Notes under the pieces: generated by a model
What the model was told of the DNA's origin: nothing
Database searches by the model: none
What the model saw: the letters and a program-made list of their open reading frames with translations, nothing else
Assembly (NCBI GenBank): GCA_005938025.2
Contig: VCCI02000001.1
Coordinates: 2,454,618 to 2,518,617, forward strand
Length of the DNA stretch: 64,000 nt
Direction: 5' to 3'
Source: Inquilinus sp. KBS0705
GTDB taxonomy: Bacteria; Bacteroidota; Bacteroidia; Sphingobacteriales; Sphingobacteriaceae
Part shown: one piece after another, positions 16,968 to 24,631 of the stretch
Numbering within the stretch: the first letter of the stretch is position 1
Layout: each line of letters opens with the position of its first letter
Program-made: the position numbers and the translations under genes

Positions 16968-18626
16968 ATGAGCCTACCTATCATATTTGTTATTGACGAT
17001 GACCAGCAAGTACTGCGCGCCATAAGCCGCGACCTTAAAGACCATTACCGGCAAGATTACCGCATACTGGCCACCGCATCGGTAAAGGAGGCGCTGGATA
17101 GCTTACTGGAACTAAAGAATAAAGGAGAAGTGGTTGCACTATTTGTGTCGGACCAGCGCATGCCCGAGATGGAGGGTGTTGAGTTTTTATGCCGAACCAC
17201 ACAATTCTTCCCCAATGCAAAAAGAGTATTGCTTACTGCCTATGCCGATACCGATGCCGCAATAAAAGCCATTAACGATGTTAAGCTTGATTATTACCTA
17301 ACCAAACCATGGGACCCTCCCGAAGAAAAACTGTACCCGGTATTAACCGACCTGCTTGAAGACTGGCAGGGCCATTACCGACCCGATTTTAGGGGTATAA
17401 AAGTAATAGGATACCAGTTTTCGCCTAAATCGCACGATATAAAGGAATTTTTGTCGGGTTACCTGGTTCCTTACTTGTGGCTTGATGCTAATACTGATGA
17501 GGCTAAAAAACTAATAAAGTTAAATAACATAGATACTAAAGATTTACCAACTGTAATATTTGCTGACGGTACACTACTTAAAACTCCGCCTGTAAAAGAT
17601 ATTGCCGCTAAGATCGGCCTAAATCAATCAGCAAAAAGCGATATGTATGATGTGGTGATCATTGGTGCGGGGCCGGCGGGTTTAGCCGCCTCGGTGTATG
17701 GCTCATCCGAGGGTTTAAAAACATTATTGATAGAGCGTAAGACACCGGGCGGCCAGGCAGGCACCAGCTCGCGTATAGAAAATTACCTTGGTTTCCCGGC
17801 CGGCTTAAGCGGTGCCGACCTTACCCGCAGGGCAATTACGCAATCGGCACGCTTTGGTACCGATTTTTTATCGCCGCAAACGGTTAAAGAGATAAAGCTG
17901 AAAGACAACTACAAAACCCTGATAATGGACGATGGTACCGAAATATCTACCAAAGCCGTTGTGGTAACCACCGGGGTTGATTACCGGCAATTAGAAACAC
18001 CCGGCATAAGTAAATTTACCGGCGCAGGCATTTACTATGGCGCCGCCATGACCGAAGCTGCATCCTGCCGCGATAAGCATGTTTATGTGGTTGGCGGGGG
18101 TAACTCTGCCGGGCAGGCCGCAATGTATCTGTCTAAGTTTGCTAAAGAGGTTTACATCCTTATCCGTAAAGAAAGCCTTGCCGAAACCATGTCGTCATAC
18201 CTGATAGACCAAATTGGCGGGGTAAGCAATATTACCCTGATGCCGTTTAGCGAAATTACTGAAGCTATCGGCGATACCAACCTGCAACAGCTATCTATAC
18301 AAAACCTGCAAACTAAAGAGGTTAAAACCGTTGAAGCCGATGCGCTGTATATATTTATTGGAGCAAAGCCATTTACTAATTGGCTATGTAAGGATATTAT
18401 AACCAATAACAAGGGCTTTATTGAAACCGGCCGTGAGCTGAACCAATGCCCTGATTTTGAAAAGGTATGGAAAATTAACCGCGACCCCTACCTGCTGGAA
18501 ACCAGCTGCCCCGGCATATTTGCAGCCGGTGACGTACGTGCCGGTGCCATGAACCGTGTAGCATCTGCCGTAGGCGAAGGATCAATGGCTATAAGCTTTG
18601 TACACAAGTACCTTAACGAAGTATAA
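16968..18626 (+). CDS. Fused response regulator / thioredoxin-fold / thioredoxin-reductase-like flavoprotein
   Basis: 552 residues in three parts. The REC domain (1-125) has acidic pocket DDD 10-12, phospho-acceptor D62 in VSDQRMPEMEG and K113 in LTKPW. A thioredoxin/glutaredoxin-fold segment follows (about 144-217; LPTVIFADGTLL) without a CxxC. The C-terminal FAD/NADPH oxidoreductase (226-552) has GAGPAG (233-238) for FAD, GGGNSAGQAA for NADPH and a final GD motif IFAAGDVRAG. The redox CxxC of thioredoxin reductase is reduced to AASC (364-367), leaving C367 only. So it cannot run the classical dithiol reaction; NAD(P)H oxidation or redox sensing coupled to phosphorylation is inferred. Partner kinase is directly upstream. 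Confidence 0.9.
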   Translation: MSLPIIFVIDDDQQVLRAISRDLKDHYRQDYRILATASVKEALDSLLELKNKGEVVALFVSDQRMPEMEGVEFLCRTTQFFPNAKRVLLTAYADTDAAIKAINDVKLDYYLTKPWDPPEEKLYPVLTDLLEDWQGHYRPDFRGIKVIGYQFSPKSHDIKEFLSGYLVPYLWLDANTDEAKKLIKLNNIDTKDLPTVIFADGTLLKTPPVKDIAAKIGLNQSAKSDMYDVVIIGAGPAGLAASVYGSSEGLKTLLIERKTPGGQAGTSSRIENYLGFPAGLSGADLTRRAITQSARFGTDFLSPQTVKEIKLKDNYKTLIMDDGTEISTKAVVVTTGVDYRQLETPGISKFTGAGIYYGAAMTEAASCRDKHVYVVGGGNSAGQAAMYLSKFAKEVYILIRKESLAETMSSYLIDQIGGVSNITLMPFSEITEAIGDTNLQQLSIQNLQTKEVKTVEADALYIFIGAKPFTNWLCKDIITNNKGFIETGRELNQCPDFEKVWKINRDPYLLETSCPGIFAAGDVRAGAMNRVASAVGEGSMAISFVHKYLNEV

Positions 18627-18634
18627 GCAGGCAA

Positions 18635-19879
18635 TCAAACAATAAACCAAAAGGTAGAACCTTCGCCCAAAGTACTATCTACACCTATCTGGCCGCCATG
18701 CTGCCTGATGATCTCGGCTGATATGTATAGGCCAAGCCCCATTCCCGAATATTTTTGGGAGGTATTTTCTACGCGGTAAAAACGGTCAAATATCTGCGCT
18801 ACCTTGTCATTTGCTATGCCAATGCCTTTATCAGTAACAGCTACCCGTGTGCCGCCACCTGGGTTTGAGTAAAAAGAGATATCCACTTCTTCACCCTCTG
18901 CCGAATATTTAAAGGCATTGGTTAAAAAATTGGTAAGCACTTGTTCAAGCCGGGTGTAATCGCCGTTAATAACTACCTCTTTATCGCCGGTAATAGTAAC
19001 CGTGCGCCTTTCCTCGCCCAGGCGGCACTGATCAATACTTTCCTGCACTAAACCCATCAAATTAAAATCCGATCGGTTAAGTTCAAGTTTACCCGCTTGT
19101 ATACGGGTAACATCCATTAACTCGTTAATAATATCTGTCAACTTGTTTACCTGTTTAGATGCGCGCTCTACAAAGGGGGCAACATCATCTAACGTATCAT
19201 TTTGTTTTACTACCTTTTGTAATACTTGCAGGCATGCCTTAACACTGGTAATAGGTGTTTTAAGTTCGTGACTGGCAAAGCTCATAAACTCGTCCTTTTT
19301 TTGCATCAGCTCTTCGGCGGCAAGCTGCATTAACTTGTTATGTTTCGATTCTGCTTCGGCGCGTTTCCTATCCTCAATTTCGGCCTCTAACTGTTCAACT
19401 GTGCGCAGCTTATAAATAACAGGCGTTATTTTATATAGGGCAAAAACAGTAAATATGGATATCACCCCTGTAAAAAACCTCACTAATGCACTTAGCCTAT
19501 AAGCTGGCCACCAAAATATGATGGCATCAAGCAGGTGAGTTGTACCACATAATAATATAAACGCGATGAAAAGCCAGATGATCTTAGGAAAAGGAATATC
19601 CTTGCGTTTGCTAATAATTCGAAAAAGCAGCAGCGGTATAGCAAAGTAGGCCGTAAATATGGCTAAGTCCGACAATATATACAACCAGCCATGAAAATCG
19701 GTCCAGGTGCCGCAATGCCAGCGTGGTGGCCAGTTAGCCGTATCAAAAATTCCGGTAAAAAACTCTTTAACCTGTCCAAAAAAACTTAATTGTGTTTTAA
19801 CATGCAGCGGCTTTTGACCACACATTGGCCCACAGCTTAATGAATGCTGGGTAACTGAATCTGTAAGTTTTGGTATCAT
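18635..19879 (-). CDS. Membrane histidine kinase with ethylene-receptor-type sensor domain
   Basis: 414 residues from ATG 19879 (a TTG nine codons upstream is less likely). Three membrane helices at about 64-90, 99-118 and 124-150 match the ethylene-binding domain of plant ETR1. Residues equal to ETR1 D25, Y32, I35, P36, I62, C65 and H69 are present at D71, Y78, I81, P82, I108, C111 and H115, with identical spacing. C111 and H115 lie in ILLCGTTHLL, the copper-binding pair. A short coil leads to HisKA (H205 in FASHELKTP) and HATPase_c (NFLTNAFKYS, DKGIGIA, GMGLGLYIS). No receiver is attached. Convergent with the cNMP-kinase operon, 8 bases apart. What it binds is unproven. Confidence 0.88.
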   Translation of the reverse strand: MIPKLTDSVTQHSLSCGPMCGQKPLHVKTQLSFFGQVKEFFTGIFDTANWPPRWHCGTWTDFHGWLYILSDLAIFTAYFAIPLLLFRIISKRKDIPFPKIIWLFIAFILLCGTTHLLDAIIFWWPAYRLSALVRFFTGVISIFTVFALYKITPVIYKLRTVEQLEAEIEDRKRAEAESKHNKLMQLAAEELMQKKDEFMSFASHELKTPITSVKACLQVLQKVVKQNDTLDDVAPFVERASKQVNKLTDIINELMDVTRIQAGKLELNRSDFNLMGLVQESIDQCRLGEERRTVTITGDKEVVINGDYTRLEQVLTNFLTNAFKYSAEGEEVDISFYSNPGGGTRVAVTDKGIGIANDKVAQIFDRFYRVENTSQKYSGMGLGLYISAEIIRQHGGQIGVDSTLGEGSTFWFIV

Positions 19880-20109
19880 CGAAAAAAAGCTATTATACAA
19901 CTGCAATCATATACGTAAAATATGATGTAAGGTTGAACAAAAGGTCGCTAACGGTTTTAAAAAAGTATAACTGGTTAAAAAAGAACAACTAAATAAATAT
20001 GGTTAATATATTTTAATTATTTACTTGCAACTTACCTATAAAAACTAAGTAAATACTGTAGCTGGTATTAAAACTAATTGACTAAAATTGCGCGATTAAA
20101 AATTCTCTT

Positions 20110-20145
20110 AAAAAAGTAAAGCCCCTGATGGGCAGGGGCCTTTAC
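20110..20145 (-). terminator. Strong terminator hairpin
   Basis: On the minus strand GTAAAGGCCCCTG pairs with CAGGGGCTTTAC (one bulged G, loop CCCAT), then TTTTTT. No protein gene ends here, so it closes the putative RNA. The remaining bases of the 19880-20389 gap (19880-20109 and 20323-20389) are AT-rich with nothing I can name. Confidence 0.8.
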
Positions 20146-20286
20146 TAACCAATTATAAACCTAAATTATGAGAAGACTTGTTTGTTATATTTAATAGTGT
20201 AAAGGTAACACTAAGTTTGAATATTCAAAGAATTTATTTGTAATTTTTTTGTAACCTTTAAATAAATCCTTTAATTATTTATTGCT
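20110..20286 (-). ncRNA. Putative small RNA or attenuated leader
   Basis: A perfect minus-strand promoter (20291-20322) points into a stretch with no open frame. It contains several stems (a 10-bp GGATTTATTT/AAATAAATTC stem, then TAGTGT/ACACTA) and ends in a strong GC-rich hairpin followed by six T residues at 20110-20145. The product would be about 175 nt. It may be a free small RNA or the terminated 5' leader of the kinase whose start is 231 bases further down the same strand. The family is not recognised. Confidence 0.45.
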
Positions 20287-20290
20287 TTGA

Positions 20291-20322
20291 CAAATATACA
20301 AACAAAACATTATAAAAATCAA
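20291..20322 (-). promoter_or_regulatory. Minus-strand promoter of the putative RNA
   Basis: TTG at 20322-20320, a 21-base spacer and TATATTTG at 20298-20291. This is a full match to the Bacteroidota TTG/TAnnTTTG consensus. Confidence 0.55.
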
Positions 20323-20389
20323 AAATAAATGTGAATTTAATGTTAACATTTAATAAACAATAAGTTTATCTCGCAATAATCTATCATTC

Positions 20390-21577
20390 ATGACTCAAAA
20401 ACAGGCAAATCCGCACTTAACACCGCTAACTTTATGGATAATGACCATTACAACCGCATTTGTAGTGGCAAATTTGTACTATAATCAGCCATTATTGAAC
20501 GATATGGCTAATACTTATCACGTTAGCAGCGGAAAAGTGGGTCAAGTTTCGATGTTGACGCAAATTGGTTATGCTTTAGGCATGTTTTTTATTGTTCCGC
20601 TGGCAGATATGGTAAAACGCAAGCGATTAATGCTGATAGATTTTGCATTTGTTATAGCCGCGTTACTAATTACCGCTACAGCACCCAATATTTATGTGCT
20701 CATACTATCGGGTTTTTTAATTGGAGCTACTTCTATTATACCGCAATTGCTTGTACCCATGGCCGCGCACCTTGCAAAGCCCGAAGAGCGGGGTAAAAAA
20801 ATTGGCTTTATCATGAGCGGTTTGTTAATAGGTATACTGTTATCGCGTACAATAAGTGGATTTGTGGGTGCGCATTTAGGCTGGAGAGCCATGTTTTATA
20901 TAGCGGCGGGCATTATGCTTGTAATGTGGGCGCTCATTTATTTTTTATTGCCCGAGGTAGAACCCGATTATAAAGGCAATTATAAACAACTAATGCGATC
21001 ACTATTGCATCTGGTAAAAACAGAGCCAAAATTAATACTGGCCTCGTTACGTGGCGCATTGTTGTTTGCCTGCTTCAGCGCTTTTTGGACCACCATTGTA
21101 TTTTTACTAAAACAAAATTTTAACGAGGGCAGCGATGTGGCGGGTGCTTTTGGCCTGGCAGGTGCCGCGGGAGCCCTGGCTGCAGGGGTAATGGGAAGAC
21201 TAAGCGATAAGATGGATGCTTATCTCCTATCTACCTTTACCTTATTATTGGTAATAGCATCGTTTATATTGTTTGCCTTTTCAGGCAATAGCATGTCGGG
21301 CCTTATTATAGGTGTGGTAATAATGGATATGGGTGTACAAGCTACGCATATATCTAACCAGGCCATCATCTTCGCCTTAAACCCTGAAGCGCGCAACCGT
21401 ATCAATACTATTTACATGGTGTCTTATTTTATAGGCGGCTCGCTGGGCACTTTTATGGCAACTACGGTTTGGGGTATTTATAACTGGACAGGCACCTGCG
21501 CTATCGGTATCATTTTATCATCAATAGCCCTTATTGTACACCTTGCAACCCGCAAAACGATACAACAAACTGTCTGA
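20390..21577 (+). CDS. MFS transporter
   Basis: 395 residues with about 12 membrane helices. The family loop between helices 2 and 3 reads PLADMVKRKRLMLIDF, and the C-terminal half repeats it as GRLSDKMDAYLL. The start FVVANLYYNQPLLNDMANTY is typical of a broadly distributed drug/metabolite efflux subgroup of MFS proteins. It would export small molecules by proton antiport; the substrate is unknown. Stands alone, followed 107 bases later by a terminator. Confidence 0.85.
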   Translation: MTQKQANPHLTPLTLWIMTITTAFVVANLYYNQPLLNDMANTYHVSSGKVGQVSMLTQIGYALGMFFIVPLADMVKRKRLMLIDFAFVIAALLITATAPNIYVLILSGFLIGATSIIPQLLVPMAAHLAKPEERGKKIGFIMSGLLIGILLSRTISGFVGAHLGWRAMFYIAAGIMLVMWALIYFLLPEVEPDYKGNYKQLMRSLLHLVKTEPKLILASLRGALLFACFSAFWTTIVFLLKQNFNEGSDVAGAFGLAGAAGALAAGVMGRLSDKMDAYLLSTFTLLLVIASFILFAFSGNSMSGLIIGVVIMDMGVQATHISNQAIIFALNPEARNRINTIYMVSYFIGGSLGTFMATTVWGIYNWTGTCAIGIILSSIALIVHLATRKTIQQTV

Positions 21578-21683
21578 AAACGGACACTTGTTTGCCTTAC
21601 CAATACGTTGCTGACTACTCTTTACAACAAAGTGTACTGGTTTTTTATACATTTTACATAGCATACCCATTTACAAAATGGTA

Positions 21684-21716
21684 CAAAAAGGGCTTTTTTA
21701 AGCCTTTTTGTTTTTA
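21684..21716 (+). terminator. Terminator downstream of the MFS gene
   Basis: CAAAAAGGGCTT and AAGCCTTTTTG pair around TTTT with one bulge, then T residues. Confidence 0.65.
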
Positions 21717-21750
21717 ATGTAAAAAAACATTGCGCTTACTGTCATTTTTT

Positions 21751-21782
21751 TTGGCCGGCTGCTAATTTTTGGCATTAGTTTG
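21751..21782 (+). promoter_or_regulatory. Promoter of the small-protein cluster
   Basis: TTG (21751-21753), 21 bases, TTAGTTTG (21775-21782), one mismatch to TAnnTTTG. It places the transcription start near 21787, so the TTG at 21780 cannot be the start codon of the gene that follows. Confidence 0.5.
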
Positions 21783-21809
21783 GAATACATATTATCAAAC
21801 GGAGTTAAA

Positions 21810-21995
21810 ATGGTAATCGATAAGAAAACTGAAAACATGGGTGAAGAGAAAGAATGGGAGAACCCATCTGCACCCGAAAAAACTTCCGATGAACGGGACA
21901 AGGAACAAATACTAAGGCAATACAAAGAGGCGAAACGCCGGCATGATAACCTTAGCGAAAACAAAGAAGACGAAGAACCAAACAAACAGAATTAA
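21810..21995 (+). CDS. Small acidic/charged protein of unknown function
   Basis: 61 residues from ATG 21810, chosen because a GGAG lies 9 bases upstream and the longer frame would begin inside a promoter box. Almost entirely charged (Lys, Glu, Asp, Arg) with no hydrophobic segment: ERDKEQILRQYKEAKRRHDN suggests a single helix, flanked by disordered ends. No family recognised. It is the first of three very small genes read in the same direction before the lpxB terminator. Confidence 0.55.
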   Translation: MVIDKKTENMGEEKEWENPSAPEKTSDERDKEQILRQYKEAKRRHDNLSENKEDEEPNKQN

Positions 21996-22018
21996 AACAT
22001 AAACTAAAAATATTGATC

Positions 22019-22147
22019 ATGAAAACTAACCAGAAACCAGCAACAAGCAAATTAGTGTCAAGCTTTGACAAACAATTAATGAACATTTTAATGGGCGATA
22101 TAAAAGCCATAAAAGCTAAAAACAACAATGGCCTAACCGCGGCATAG
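22019..22147 (+). CDS. Small protein, tandem paralogue 1
   Basis: 42 residues from ATG 22019, beginning MKTNQKPATSKLVSSFD. It shares the pattern MKT-x2-KPATSKLV-x2-FD-x2-L-x-N-x-LM-x-D with the next small gene, then diverges. Predicted to be one amphipathic helix; no Cys, no signal peptide. The shared N-terminus and short variable C-terminus resemble leader/core peptides or small regulators, but no modification enzyme lies nearby. Starts 23 bases after the preceding small gene. Confidence 0.55.
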   Translation: MKTNQKPATSKLVSSFDKQLMNILMGDIKAIKAKNNNGLTAA

Positions 22148-22192
22148 TTTAAACAGCGCATCATCCAAAAAACTAACACAACACATCTACCT

Positions 22193-22330
22193 ATGAAAAC
22201 CTATAAAAAACCAGCTACAAGTAAATTAGTTGCCCGTTTTGATAACGAACTAAAGAATTTATTAATGGAAGATTTAAGGTCTTTCAGAGAGCTCAACCAG
22301 TTCATAAGCAACAAACAGAAAGCCGCATAA
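22193..22330 (+). CDS. Small protein, tandem paralogue 2
   Basis: 45 residues from ATG 22193, beginning MKTYKKPATSKLVARFD. Compared with paralogue 1, about 18 of the first 25 residues are the same, including KPATSKLV and LLMEDL/ILMGDI. The C-terminus differs (SFRELNQFISNKQKAA). Conservation at protein level across two tandem copies argues that these are real genes. Lies 45 bases after paralogue 1 and is followed by a terminator shared with lpxB. Confidence 0.6.
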   Translation: MKTYKKPATSKLVARFDNELKNLLMEDLRSFRELNQFISNKQKAA

Positions 22331-22390
22331 ACTTTGTCGGCCGACTGATCATCATATAATATATCTATCTATTTTAAACATTCTTTGAGA

Positions 22391-22429
22391 AAAATAAGGC
22401 CGGGCATTTTGCCAGGCCTTATTTTTTTG
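22391..22429. terminator. Two-way terminator between small genes and lpxB
   Basis: AATAAGGCC and GGCCTTATT pair around an inner GGCA/TGCC stem; seven T residues follow on the plus strand and A-run/T-run on the other. The lpxB stop codon at 22419-22421 lies inside the hairpin. Confidence 0.75.
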
Positions 22430-23531
22430 TGGCGTATTTTACAATAAGCCCTGCGGTTTTAGCCGATGCCCCCGGTTTACCCATTCGCGTATCCAGTTCA
22501 TCATAAGCGGAAAGCATTGTTTGGCGATACTGAATATCATTCACCAGTTTATCCAGTTCGGCAGCAATCTGTGTGGGGTTGCAATCCTGCTGTATCAATT
22601 CTTTTACCACGGCGCTATCCATTATCAGGTTTACCAGCGATATGAATTTTATTTTTATAAGTGCACGTGCTATTCCAATGGTTATAGCGTTGCCTTTATA
22701 CACCACTACTTGGGGCACATTAAACAAGGCGGTCTCTAAAGTAGCGGTACCCGATGCAACAACAGCCGCATCGGCATTAGCTAAAATATCGTACGTGGCA
22801 TTAAATATTACCGGTATGGTTTTGCCCTGCAGATATTGAGTGTAATAGTCCGCATTAAAGGAAGGGGCCCCGGCCACTACAAACTGGTGATGCGGAAACT
22901 GCTCCGTAACACTTAACATATCGGGCAACAGGCGGCTTATCTCCTGTTTGCGACTGCCGGGTAACAGGGCAATAATTTTTTTATTCGTGAGCTTATTGGC
23001 CGGTAAAAATTCGCTATTAGCTTTAAAGGCGTCAACGGCATCTAAAAGCGGGTTACCTACATAATCTATGTCCATCCCCCATTCTTTGTAAAAATCAACC
23101 TCGAAAGGCAGTATGCAAAACAGGTGGTCAACAATCCGCTTAATTTTTAATACCCGTTTCTGATTCCAGGCCCAAACTTTTGGCGATATATAGTAGCAAA
23201 CCGTTAAGCCCTGCTTTTTGGCAAAATCAGCTATTTTTAAGTTAAATCCCGGAAAATCTATCAGTATCAACACATCAGGTTGGTAGGCAACAATATCCTG
23301 CTTGCACAGTTTCATGTTTTTTAGGATAGTGCTCAGGTTTAGGGCCACTTCTACAAAGCCCATAAAGGCCATATCGGCATAGTGTTTTACCAATGTGCCG
23401 CTTTCGGCCTGCATCAGGTCGCCGCCAAAAAAGCGAAAATCGGCCTGCCCGTCCAGCTCTTTTAAAGCCTTCATCAGGTTTGCGCCATGCAAATCGCCCG
23501 AGGCCTCGCCGGCAACCAGGTAGTATCTCAT
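22419..23531 (-). CDS. lpxB: Lipid-A-disaccharide synthase
   Basis: 370 residues, GT-B fold of family GT19. It joins UDP-2,3-diacylglucosamine to lipid X to make the tetraacyl disaccharide of lipid A, at the inner face of the cytoplasmic membrane. Markers: N-terminal YYLVAGEASGDLHGANLM, FFGGDLMQAE, LLIDFPGFNLKIA-type stretch, CYYISPKVWAWNQ, and LLPGSRKQEISRLLP for UDP-sugar binding. Length is normal. Its ATG overlaps the preceding gene by four bases (ATGA), so translation is coupled to surE and the small membrane protein. Confidence 0.95.
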   Translation of the reverse strand: MRYYLVAGEASGDLHGANLMKALKELDGQADFRFFGGDLMQAESGTLVKHYADMAFMGFVEVALNLSTILKNMKLCKQDIVAYQPDVLILIDFPGFNLKIADFAKKQGLTVCYYISPKVWAWNQKRVLKIKRIVDHLFCILPFEVDFYKEWGMDIDYVGNPLLDAVDAFKANSEFLPANKLTNKKIIALLPGSRKQEISRLLPDMLSVTEQFPHHQFVVAGAPSFNADYYTQYLQGKTIPVIFNATYDILANADAAVVASGTATLETALFNVPQVVVYKGNAITIGIARALIKIKFISLVNLIMDSAVVKELIQQDCNPTQIAAELDKLVNDIQYRQTMLSAYDELDTRMGKPGASAKTAGLIVKYATKK

Positions 23532-23797
23532 CGGGTTATATTTATTTTAAGCACAAAAGCAGCTATCATCACTACAAAGGTAATTATCATTACACCTTTC
23601 GCGGTTTCACCCAAATCCTTTTTAAAGACATAGCGCAGTATAAGCAGGTTAAGGCCAACCGCTATCAGGTACGGCACACCCGGCTTATCCATTATAATGG
23701 CATCATTGTGTAATATAAAATTAAACACAAGCCAGGCAAGCGCCGGCATAATGCAGCCAATAAGCAAGCCCGCAACTATGCTGTTTTTTTTAAACAT
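23528..23797 (-). CDS. Small three-helix membrane protein
   Basis: 89 residues with three hydrophobic segments (about 8-28, 42-58, 67-85) and a short basic loop RYVFKKDLGE. Function unknown. Its start overlaps the end of surE by 8 bases and its stop overlaps the lpxB start by 4, so all three are translated as one unit. That conserved-looking position suggests a job in lipid A or envelope assembly, by context only. Confidence 0.75.
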   Translation of the reverse strand: MFKKNSIVAGLLIGCIMPALAWLVFNFILHNDAIIMDKPGVPYLIAVGLNLLILRYVFKKDLGETAKGVMIITFVVMIAAFVLKINITR

Positions 23798-24569
23798 TAA
23801 ACTTCCAGCTATTTAAAACAGGTATGGCGTGGTGGGCTGTCATATCAAACTGTACCGGTACTACCGATGCATAACCATGATCGAGCGCCCAAACATCGGT
23901 ATCCTCGCCATGGTCGTTATTTTGAAAAACACCGGTTAGCCAGTAATAAGGGCGTTTGTATGGGTCGTGGCGCATATCAAATTCTTCGGCCCATTTGGCA
24001 TTGGCCTGGCGGCAAATTTTTATTCCTTTTATTTTATCCCCTGCCGGGAAATTAACATTTAGCACCGTGCCCACAGGCAGGCCATTGGCCAGTACCTGCA
24101 ATGCAATTTCTTTTACAAATTTAATGCAATGATCAAAATTGGCCTGCAGGCTATAATCATCTAACGAAAAGCCGATAGACGCAATGCCTTCTATCGCCCC
24201 CTCTACCGCTGCCGACATAGTACCGGAGTATAACACATTGATAGAGTTGTTAAGGCCATGGTTTATGCCCGATACACACAGATCGGGCTTTACTCCTTTT
24301 AAAACTGTATTTACGGCCAGCTTTACACAATCTACAGGGGTGCCACTGCAACGATACATTTCAATACCTTCATAAAGGTCTACCTTATCTAACCTTAGCG
24401 GCTTACCTATGGTAATGGCATGCCCCATACCCGATTGCGGGCTATCGGGTGCTACTACCACTACCCTGCCCAGGTCTTTCATGGCGTGCATTAATGCCTT
24501 TATGCCGGGTGCGGTTATACCATCGTCGTTTACTACCAGTATGGTTGGTTTGGAAAGAGATTTACTCAT
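23790..24569 (-). CDS. surE: 5'/3'-nucleotidase SurE
   Basis: 259 residues. Metal-dependent hydrolysis of nucleoside 5'- and 3'-monophosphates. The signature LVVNDDGITAPGI holds the metal ligands D15 and D16; VVVAPDSPQSGMGHAIT and VSGINHGLN are the other family blocks. Normal length, cytoplasmic. First gene of the surE-orf-lpxB unit. The C-terminal GYASVVPVQFDMTAHHAI is the usual ending of the family. Confidence 0.96.
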   Translation of the reverse strand: MSKSLSKPTILVVNDDGITAPGIKALMHAMKDLGRVVVVAPDSPQSGMGHAITIGKPLRLDKVDLYEGIEMYRCSGTPVDCVKLAVNTVLKGVKPDLCVSGINHGLNNSINVLYSGTMSAAVEGAIEGIASIGFSLDDYSLQANFDHCIKFVKEIALQVLANGLPVGTVLNVNFPAGDKIKGIKICRQANAKWAEEFDMRHDPYKRPYYWLTGVFQNNDHGEDTDVWALDHGYASVVPVQFDMTAHHAIPVLNSWKFNV

Positions 24570-24631
24570 GCAGCAAAAATAGAGAATTTGCTACAAGGCT
24601 GTTGTGTAAATAAATTAAAAGTATGTTACGC

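Noticed and set aside
20168..20194. Eight-codon open frame MRRLVCYI on the plus strand
   Set aside because: Too short and without downstream attenuator logic; the minus-strand promoter and terminator explain the region better.
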